Source: Pseudomonas sp. (GTDB lineage Bacteria; Pseudomonadota; Gammaproteobacteria; Pseudomonadales; Pseudomonadaceae). From it: 64,000 nucleotides of DNA. The notes below the pieces were generated by a model. That model made no database searches, was not told the DNA's origin, and saw nothing but the letters and a program-made list of their open reading frames with translations. This document shows positions 57,789 to 64,000 of this stretch, piece by piece; positions within the stretch are counted from its first letter, which is position 1; every line of letters starts with the position of its first letter. The translations under genes and the position numbers were made by a program. The stretch covers positions 342,438 to 406,437 of the forward strand of contig NZ_PEKX01000004.1 in the NCBI RefSeq assembly GCF_002796985.1, written 5' to 3'.

Positions 57789-58721
57789 ATGAACCTCAGC
57801 AAGGTCGATCTGAACCTGTTCATCGTCTTCGACGCGATCTACACCGAAGCCAACCTGACCCGCGCCGGGCAGATCGTCGGCATTACCCAGCCAGCCGTCT
57901 CCAACGCCCTCGCCCGTCTGCGTGAAACCTTCAACGACCCGCTGTTCGTGCGCACCGCGCAGGGCATGGTGCCCACGCCCATGGCGCAGAACATCATCGG
58001 GCCGGTGCGCAATGCGCTGCAGTTGTTGCGCGTTTCGGTGCAGGAGAGCCGCACCTTCACCCCGACCCAGGCAAGCAAGACCTACCGCATCAGCATGACC
58101 GACCTCACCGAGGCCATCGTCCTGCCGCCGCTGTTCCAGCGCCTGCGTCGCCTGGCGCCGAACGTGCACATCGAGAGCTTCCTCTCCAAGCGTCGCGAGA
58201 CCACCAAGGAACTGGCCGCCGGCCGCCTGGACTTCGCCGTGGATGCGCCGCTGAACACCGACCCGCAGGTGCGCCACGTCAAGCTGATGGAAGACCGCTA
58301 CGTCTGCGCCATGCGCCAGGGCCATGCGCTGGCCAAGGACAAGGTGACCCTGGAGGAATACCTGTCGGTGGCGCACATCCAGATTTCCAGCCGCCGCAGC
58401 GGCCTGGGCTATGTGGACCTGTCGCTGGGCAAGATGGGCCTGCAGCGCAAGATCGCCCTGCGCTCGCAGCATTACCTGATGGCTTCGACCGTGGTGCAGC
58501 AGACCGACATGGTGGTCACCGTGCCCGAGCGCTTCGCCCGCCACCACGGCCTGCACTTCGTCGACCTGCCGGTGAACGACGTGCCCAAGCTGGAAACCCA
58601 CCTGTACTGGCACGAAAGCACCGACCAGGACCCGGCCAACCGCTGGATGCGCGAGCAGATCATCGAACTGTGCCAGCAGGTGACGGCGCGGGAAGCGCGT
58701 GAGGCGGCGGAGCGGGCCTGA
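57789..58721 (+). CDS. LysR family regulator of the acyl-CoA cluster
   Basis: This 310-residue regulator has an N-terminal HTH (KVDLNLFIVFDAIYTEANLTRAGQIVGITQPAVSNALARL) and a PBP-like effector domain (about 95-305). The sequence FDAIYTEANLTRAG belongs to the NodD/LeuO/PA2551-like branch. The ATG is supported by GGAG. It probably controls the divergent acyl-CoA dehydrogenase and perhaps the whole catabolic cluster in response to an acyl-CoA or an acid. Confidence 0.92.
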   Translation: MNLSKVDLNLFIVFDAIYTEANLTRAGQIVGITQPAVSNALARLRETFNDPLFVRTAQGMVPTPMAQNIIGPVRNALQLLRVSVQESRTFTPTQASKTYRISMTDLTEAIVLPPLFQRLRRLAPNVHIESFLSKRRETTKELAAGRLDFAVDAPLNTDPQVRHVKLMEDRYVCAMRQGHALAKDKVTLEEYLSVAHIQISSRRSGLGYVDLSLGKMGLQRKIALRSQHYLMASTVVQQTDMVVTVPERFARHHGLHFVDLPVNDVPKLETHLYWHESTDQDPANRWMREQIIELCQQVTAREAREAAERA

Positions 58722-58730
58722 TGCTTCCGG

Positions 58731-58874
58731 CGATACCCATCGATGGGTATCGCTTCGCTCCACGCCATCCTACGTTGGTGTGCCGGAGCCAACCTTGTAG
58801 GAGCGAGCTTGCTCGCGAACCGCGCAACCGGAAAATCCCCAGCGAGCATTGTTCGCGAGCAAGCTCGCTCCTAC
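58731..58874. repeat. Palindrome and inverted REP pair
   Basis: CGATACCCATCGATGGGTATCG (58731-58752) is a perfect 22-bp palindrome, followed by a GCTTCGCTCCACGCCATCC segment often seen with it. Then a REP pair: GTAGGAGCGAGCTTGCTCGCGAAC (58797-58820) and its inverse (58851-58874). Together they sit between convergent genes. Confidence 0.78.
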
Positions 58875-58953
58875 AGAAGAACAAGCCACCCGCAGCCCCC
58901 GCCCTGCCGAAGTGCCTGTCCAACGAACAGGCCGGGGTCTGCCGGCGAACCCG

Positions 58954-60081
58954 TTACAGGCTCCGCGCGATAACCAGCCGCTGCACGTCGCTGGTGCCTT
59001 CGTAGATCTGGCACACGCGCACGTCGCGGTAGATGCGCTCCACCGGGAAGTCCTGCAGATAGCCATAGCCGCCGAGGGTCTGGATCGCCGCGGAGCACAC
59101 GCGCTCGGCCATTTCCGAGGCGAACAGCTTGGCCATGGAGGCTTCGGTCAGGCACGGCAGGCCGGCTTCGCGCAGGCTGGCGGCGTGGTGGACCATCTGC
59201 CGCGCCACGGCGATTTCGGTGGCCATGTCGCTGAGGCGGAAAGCCACGGCCTGGTGCTGGATGATCGGCTTGCCGAACGTCTCGCGCTCGTGGGCGTAGT
59301 CGCGAGCGTATTCGAAGGCTGCGCGGGCCATCCCGACCGCCTGGGAGGCAATACCAATGCGCCCACCTTCCAGGTTGGCCAAGGCGATGCTGTAGCCCTG
59401 CCCCTCCTCGCCCAGCCGGTAGCTGGCCGGGATGCGCACGTCGTCGAAGGCGATCTGGCAGGTATCGGAAGCATGCTGGCCGAGCTTGTCCTCGACGCGT
59501 ACCACGCGATAGCCGGGCGTATCGGTGGGCACGATGAAGGCGCTGATACCCTTCTTGCCGGCCGCCGCATCGGTCACCGCGAAGACGATCACCACACCGG
59601 CATGTTTGCCGGAAGTGATGAACTGCTTGCTGCCATTCAGCACATAGTGGTCGCCGTCGCGGCGCGCGCGGGTCTTCAGGAAGCTGGCGTCGGAGCCGGC
59701 CTGCGGTTCGGTCAGGGCGAAGGCGCCGATCATCTCGCCACGGGCCAGGGGCACCAGGAACTGGTGCTTCTGTTCATCGTTGCCGAACTTGGCGATGGGC
59801 ATGCAGCCCACCGAGTTGTGCACGCTCATGATGGTCGAGCAGGCGCCGTCGCCGGCGGCAATTTCCTCCAGCGCCATGGCGTAGGCCAGGTGGCCGGTCT
59901 GCGCGCCGCCCCACTGCTCCGCCACCAGCATACCGAGGAAGCCGAGGTCGGCCATTTCCTTGATCGCCTCGACGGGGAAACGATGCTCGCGGTCCCAGTC
60001 GGCGGCGAAGGGTTTCAGCCGTTCCTGGGCGAACTGGCGGGCAACGTCGCGAATCTGGATGTCTTCTTCGCTGGGAATCAT
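58954..60081 (-). CDS. Acyl-CoA dehydrogenase (short/branched-chain type)
   Basis: The 375-residue FAD enzyme has the ACAD signatures GAFALTEPQAGSDAS and QTLGGYGYLQDFPVERIYRDVRVCQIYEGTSDVQR with the catalytic Glu361 in IYEGTS, so it is an ordinary alpha,beta-dehydrogenase. The Glu position and sequence favour short or branched substrates. The ATG of MIPSEEDIQ is fixed by AAGGAG. Ten bases separate it from the thiolase gene upstream, so it is the last gene of the operon. Confidence 0.93.
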   Translation of the reverse strand: MIPSEEDIQIRDVARQFAQERLKPFAADWDREHRFPVEAIKEMADLGFLGMLVAEQWGGAQTGHLAYAMALEEIAAGDGACSTIMSVHNSVGCMPIAKFGNDEQKHQFLVPLARGEMIGAFALTEPQAGSDASFLKTRARRDGDHYVLNGSKQFITSGKHAGVVIVFAVTDAAAGKKGISAFIVPTDTPGYRVVRVEDKLGQHASDTCQIAFDDVRIPASYRLGEEGQGYSIALANLEGGRIGIASQAVGMARAAFEYARDYAHERETFGKPIIQHQAVAFRLSDMATEIAVARQMVHHAASLREAGLPCLTEASMAKLFASEMAERVCSAAIQTLGGYGYLQDFPVERIYRDVRVCQIYEGTSDVQRLVIARSL

Positions 60082-60091
60082 CTCTCGCTCC

Positions 60092-61276
60092 TTAGGCCAG
60101 GCGCTCGACCGCGATGGCCGTGGCTTCGCCGCCACCGATGCACACCGAGGCCACGCCGCGCTTGAGGTCGTACTGCTTCAGCGCCGACAGCAGGGTCACA
60201 ATCACCCGCGCGCCGGAAGCGCCGATGGGGTGACCGAGGGCGCAGGCGCCGCCATGGACGTTGAGCTTGTCGTGGGGGATATCCAGGTCGCGCATGGCGG
60301 CCATGGCGACCACGGCGAAGGCTTCATTGACCTCGAACAGGTCGACGTCGCCCAGTGCCCAGCCGGTGCGCTGCATCAGCCGGTTCACCGCGCCGACCGG
60401 GGCGGTCGGGAACAGGTTCGGCGCATCGGCGTAGGACGAATGGCCACGGATCGCCGCCAGCGGGGTCAGGCCGCGCTTTTCGGCTTCGGACAGACGCATC
60501 AGCACCAGCGCGGCGGCCCCGTCGGAGATGGAGCTGGCGTTGGCCGCCGTCACCGTGCCGCCATCGCGGAACGCCGGCTTCAGGGTCGGGATCTTGTCCG
60601 GCCGCGCCTTGGGTGGCTGCTCGTCTTCGCTGATGGCGCGCAGCTCCTTGCCGGCCTTGACCGTCACCGCGACGATCTCGTCCTTGAAGCGGCCTTCGCT
60701 CATGGCCTTTTGCGCGCGGGTCAGCGAAGTGATCGCGTAGTCGTCCTGCTGCTCGCGGGTGAAGCCGTACTTCTCGGCGCAGTCCTCGGCGAAGGTGCCC
60801 ATCAGGCGACCCTTGTCGTAGGCGTCCTCGAGGCCGTCGAGGAACATGTGGTCGAGCACCTTGCCGTGGCCCATGCGATAGCCGCTGCGGGCGCGCTCCA
60901 GCAGGTACGGCGCGTTGGACATGCTCTCCATGCCGCCAGCCAGGGCGACGCGGGCGCTGTCGGCGAGGATGGCGTCGTGGGCCATCATCGCGGCCTTCAT
61001 GCCCGAGCCGCACATCTTGTTCACCGTGGAGCACGGCGTGCCGCGCGCAAGCCCCGCGCCCAGCACGGCTTGGCGCGCCGGCGCCTGGCCTTGCCCGGCG
61101 GAGAGCACGCAGCCGAGCACGGCTTCATCCACTTCTTCAGCGCCCAGGCGGGCACGTTCTACCGCCGCGCGGATCGCTGCCGCGCCGAGGGTGGCGGCGG
61201 TGACGTCCTTGAAGTCGCCGAGGAAGCCGCCCATGGGGGTACGGGTGGCGCTGACGATGACGATGGGATCGTTCAT
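60092..61276 (-). CDS. Acetyl-CoA C-acetyltransferase (thiolase)
   Basis: The 394-residue thiolase II has the nucleophilic Cys89 (STVNKMCGSGMKA), the C-terminal His in NVHGGACALGHPIGASGAR (about 350) and Cys in VCIGGGEATA (about 380). It cleaves 3-ketoacyl-CoA, or condenses acetyl-CoA. AGGAGGAGAG precedes the ATG. It is in a four-gene minus-strand operon with the SDR, acyl-CoA synthetase and dehydrogenase. Confidence 0.95.
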   Translation of the reverse strand: MNDPIVIVSATRTPMGGFLGDFKDVTAATLGAAAIRAAVERARLGAEEVDEAVLGCVLSAGQGQAPARQAVLGAGLARGTPCSTVNKMCGSGMKAAMMAHDAILADSARVALAGGMESMSNAPYLLERARSGYRMGHGKVLDHMFLDGLEDAYDKGRLMGTFAEDCAEKYGFTREQQDDYAITSLTRAQKAMSEGRFKDEIVAVTVKAGKELRAISEDEQPPKARPDKIPTLKPAFRDGGTVTAANASSISDGAAALVLMRLSEAEKRGLTPLAAIRGHSSYADAPNLFPTAPVGAVNRLMQRTGWALGDVDLFEVNEAFAVVAMAAMRDLDIPHDKLNVHGGACALGHPIGASGARVIVTLLSALKQYDLKRGVASVCIGGGEATAIAVERLA

Positions 61277-61292
61277 GACTCTCTCCTCCTGC

Positions 61293-62063
61293 TTATTTCG
61301 CGGCCATGCGGATGGCGCCGTCGAGGCGGATCACTTCGCCGTTGAGCATGCTGTTCTCGATGATGTGGCGGGCCAGCGCGGCGTACTCGTCCGGGCGACC
61401 GAGGCGCGGCGGGAACGGCACGCTGGCGCCGAGGGAGTCACGCACTTCCTGGGGCATGGCGGCCATCATCGGCGTCTCGAAGATACCGGGGGCGATGGTC
61501 ATCACGCGGATGCCCGAGCGCGCCAGTTCGCGGGCAATCGGCAGGGTCATGCCGACCACCGCGCTCTTGGAAGCGGAATACGCGGCCTGACCGACCTGCC
61601 CGTCGAAGGCGGCGACCGAGGCGGTGTTGATGATGATCCCGCGTTCGCCGCCGGCGTCCGGCTCATTCCGGGCCATGGCTTCGGCAGCCAGGCGCAGCAT
61701 GTTGAAGGTGCCGATCAGGTTGATGTTGACGGTGCGGGCGAAGCTTTCCAGCCCGTGTACGCCGTTGCGGCCGATGACTTTCTCGGCGGGCGCAACGCCC
61801 GCGCAGTTGGCCAGGCCGTGCAGGGCGCCGAAGGTGTCCAATGCAAGTTGCACGGCAGCCTTGCCGTCAGCCTCGCTGCACACGTCGGTACGGATAAAGC
61901 GCGCATTCGCCTCGCCCAGTTCGGCGGCCTGGGCCGCGCCGGCTTCGGCGTTGACATCGGCCAGCACCACCTTGGCGCCAGCGCTCACCAGCAGCTTCGC
62001 GGTGGCCGCGCCGAGGCCGGAACCGCCGCCAGTGATGAGGAATACCTTGTTCTGGATCTGCAT
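61293..62063 (-). CDS. SDR, 3-hydroxyacyl-CoA dehydrogenase (HSD10-like)
   Basis: This 256-residue short-chain dehydrogenase has the NAD motif TGGGSGLG (11-18), NCAGV, catalytic Ser149, Tyr162 and Lys166 (YSASK), and the HSD10-like TIAPGIFETPMMAAMPQEVRDSL segment. It oxidises 3-hydroxyacyl-CoA with NAD, the step before the thiolase. The spacing in the operon is tight (16 bp to thiolase, 18 bp to synthetase). Confidence 0.93.
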   Translation of the reverse strand: MQIQNKVFLITGGGSGLGAATAKLLVSAGAKVVLADVNAEAGAAQAAELGEANARFIRTDVCSEADGKAAVQLALDTFGALHGLANCAGVAPAEKVIGRNGVHGLESFARTVNINLIGTFNMLRLAAEAMARNEPDAGGERGIIINTASVAAFDGQVGQAAYSASKSAVVGMTLPIARELARSGIRVMTIAPGIFETPMMAAMPQEVRDSLGASVPFPPRLGRPDEYAALARHIIENSMLNGEVIRLDGAIRMAAK

Positions 62064-62081
62064 GAAGTCTCTCCGCTGTAC

Positions 62082-63746
62082 TCAGTGAGCCGCCGATTTC
62101 TCGGCCGCTTCGCGTTGCTTGGCGATCTCCTGGTTGCGCAGGAGGAAGCGCTGGATCTTGCCGCTGGGGGTCTTGGGCAGTTCGTCGACGAACTCCACTT
62201 CCCGCGGGTAGCTGTGCGCCGACAGTCGCTTGCGCACGTACTGTTGTAGTTCCTCGGCCAGCTCCGCGCCCGGCCGGTAGGATGAACAGAGCACCACGAA
62301 GGCCTTGACCAGTTCGGTGCGTTCCGGGTCCGGCTTGCCGATCACCGCCGCCTCGATCACCGCCGGGTGTTCGATCAGCGCGCTCTCCACGTCGAACGGG
62401 CCGACACGGTAGCCGGAGGTGGTAATCAGGTCGTCGGCGCGGCCGACGAAGCTGATGCTGCCGTCGGCGTTCAGCTCCACGGTGTCGCCGCTCAGGTAGT
62501 AGTCGCCGACAAAGGACTTGGTCTCCATGCCCTGGTAGCCGGCGAACCACATCAGCGGCGACTGGCGGCGATCCATGGCCAGCACGCCGGGCTGGCCGGC
62601 GGGCAGCTCGTTGCCCTGCTCGTCCAGCACCACCACGCGGTGGCCGGGGATGGAGTAGCCGGCGGCGCCCATGTGCACCGGGTGCTCCAGCTCGTGGTGG
62701 TTGGCCAGCACCATGCCCAGCTCGGTCTGGCCGTAGTGGTCGTGGATGGTCACGCCCAGCTCGCTGGCGAACCAGCGGATCACTTCCGGGGTCAGCGGCT
62801 CACCGGCGCTGCTCACCGCGCGAAGGCGGCCCCTGAGCGGTTTGGACGCGGCTTCACCGGCAGCGATCAGCAGCCGGTACGCGGTGGGGGAGCCGGCCAG
62901 GTTGGTGATGGCGTACTTGCGCACGATGCGGCAGGTGCTCTCCACCGTGAACGCGCCTTCGTAGAAGGTGATCGGGTGCCCCATGGCCAGCGGCCCGGTG
63001 ATGCCGTAGTAGAGCCCGTAGGCCCAGCCCGGATCGGCGAGGTTCCAGAACGAATCCTCCTCGCGCAGCCCGACCACATCGCGCATGTAGCCGACGAAGG
63101 CGACGATGGCCTTGAGCGGTACGGCCAGTGGCTTGGCCAGCCCGGTGGTGCCAGAGGTGAACATCAGCAGGAAGGTGTCTTCACCACTGCGCAGTACCGG
63201 TTCGAAGTCCGGCGAATGGCGCTCCAGTTCGGCCCAGAAGCTGTAGTCGCCGTGGCGGATGCCCTGCCCCTTCGGCCCGCCGACAGTCACCAGCGTGGGC
63301 GCGTCGGGTACCTCGTCGAGCTTGCTGCGGTTGGCGCCGTCGGTCACCACCACCTTGCTGCCGGCCAGCTTGACCCGGTGCTCGATGGCCTTGGGCCCGA
63401 AGGCGGTGAACAGCGGCTGGTAGACCGCGCCCAGCCGCCACGCGCCGAGCACGGCGATCAGCAGTTCCGGGGTGCGCGGCAGCATGCCGGAGACCACGTC
63501 GCCGGGGCGCACGCCGAGGCCGTGGAGGAAGCTGGCGAAGCGGCCAGAGAGTTCCTTGAGCTGGGTGAAGGTATAGGAGGCGCTGTCGCCGTCCTTGCCC
63601 TCCCAGAACAGCGCGACGCGGCCAGGGATGGCATGGCGGTCGCAGCATTCGACACAAGCGTTGAGGGCATCGAGGTTGCCGGCCAGGACGGCGTCGGCGG
63701 TGGCACGGTAGTCGAATTCGGCCGTGGCGGCGGTATGGGAACGCAT
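62082..63746 (-). CDS. Acyl-CoA synthetase (AMP-binding, ANL family)
   Basis: The 554-residue adenylate-forming enzyme has the P-loop MFTSGTTGLAKPLAVP, the A5 motif DHYGQTELG, the hinge GRADDLITTSGYRVGP, and a C-terminal Lys in KTPSGKIQRFLLR. It activates a carboxylic acid to its CoA ester and supplies the downstream beta-oxidation enzymes. The start MRSHTAATAEF has CAGGAG 8 nt upstream; an earlier frame extension is open but lacks a site. First gene of the operon. Confidence 0.93.
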   Translation of the reverse strand: MRSHTAATAEFDYRATADAVLAGNLDALNACVECCDRHAIPGRVALFWEGKDGDSASYTFTQLKELSGRFASFLHGLGVRPGDVVSGMLPRTPELLIAVLGAWRLGAVYQPLFTAFGPKAIEHRVKLAGSKVVVTDGANRSKLDEVPDAPTLVTVGGPKGQGIRHGDYSFWAELERHSPDFEPVLRSGEDTFLLMFTSGTTGLAKPLAVPLKAIVAFVGYMRDVVGLREEDSFWNLADPGWAYGLYYGITGPLAMGHPITFYEGAFTVESTCRIVRKYAITNLAGSPTAYRLLIAAGEAASKPLRGRLRAVSSAGEPLTPEVIRWFASELGVTIHDHYGQTELGMVLANHHELEHPVHMGAAGYSIPGHRVVVLDEQGNELPAGQPGVLAMDRRQSPLMWFAGYQGMETKSFVGDYYLSGDTVELNADGSISFVGRADDLITTSGYRVGPFDVESALIEHPAVIEAAVIGKPDPERTELVKAFVVLCSSYRPGAELAEELQQYVRKRLSAHSYPREVEFVDELPKTPSGKIQRFLLRNQEIAKQREAAEKSAAH

Positions 63747-63963
63747 CGCAGAACTCCTGGGTTTGTTCTTGTCTGGAGTTCCCTGATGTTCCCGCCGCCT
63801 GGGCGCGCGGGCAATGTCGAAAGCCGCCAATCTGGATGAGCGGATTGGACAGCGGGGGGGCGTGAGGGTTGGTTCAGGGTGAGGCGCCGGCCTGGCCGGC
63901 GGGTCGCGGATATGGGCTAGGCACCCCCGCCCAACCTACAGGGATGTTTCGGCGCTTGGGCGG

Positions 63964-64000
63964 GCCCTCACCCTAGCCCTCTCCCAGGGGGAGAGGGGAC
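63964..64000. repeat. Repeat element at the right end
   Basis: CCCTCACCCTAGCCCTCTCC followed by a GGGAGAGGGGAC segment is a common Pseudomonas intergenic repeat. A diverged relative lies at about 3436-3488. The 200 bases before it after the synthetase start show no gene. Confidence 0.55.

Overview
This window looks like chromosomal DNA of a high-GC Pseudomonas, on the aeruginosa / nitroreducens / citronellolis side of the genus. The reasons are dense, strongly GC3-biased genes, Pseudomonas-type REP palindromes in the gaps (GTAGGAGCGAGCTTGCTCGC and GTAGGAGCGGACTCTGTCCGC families), and gene order. From memory, not checked, two blocks resemble P. aeruginosa PAO1: the Mo-hydroxylase / dienelactone hydrolase / htpG / thioesterase run, and the tamB-tamA-GNAT-xthA run followed by terC and an acyl-CoA cluster. 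I found no tRNA, rRNA, CRISPR, prophage or IS element.

Layout. 1-3.4 kb: a partial CX5R phosphatase gene, a DUF1543-like remnant, a small secreted protein, a DUF1615 lipoprotein, and a DMT exporter divergent from an Lrp regulator. 3.4-4.1 kb: repeat-rich and gene-free. 4.1-9.2 kb: a DUF1329/DUF1302 envelope pair, a DUF3859 protein and a pirin. 9.4-21 kb: a sugar MFS transporter, a three-gene molybdenum hydroxylase operon with a triheme cytochrome c, dienelactone hydrolase, htpG, a three-gene thioesterase/membrane operon and a Pro/Ala-rich lipoprotein. 21-31 kb: mostly housekeeping and accessory enzymes (START, YkgJ, DUF486, a beta-hydroxyacid dehydrogenase, an exonuclease, PpnP), then a CobW GTPase coupled to a YtcJ-type amidohydrolase with a divergent AraC regulator, and a VOC/YciI pair behind an ECF42-like promoter. 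31-40.7 kb: the first of three coiled-coil paralogs, a chloroperoxidase-like hydrolase, LysR/aldo-keto reductase, an SNase-like protein, a solute-binding lipoprotein, a DUF4440-like protein and MgtA. 40.9-48 kb: tamB-tamA, a GNAT and exonuclease III.

The most unusual region is 48.0-54.9 kb. It has two more coiled-coil paralogs, one carrying an acidic disordered extension of about 600 residues. Between them is a LuxR-type regulator whose receiver domain lacks the phosphoacceptor Asp, the acidic pair and the Lys. Beside them are an 80-residue membrane protein and, divergently, a PstS-like/OmpA fusion. The paralogs share an ungapped core of about 180 residues. No described system with this composition is known to me, and it is my best candidate for something new.

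54.9-64 kb: terC with a small overlapping gene, then a fatty-acid or acyl-CoA catabolic cluster (two acyl-CoA dehydrogenases, thiolase, SDR, acyl-CoA synthetase) with a divergent LysR regulator.
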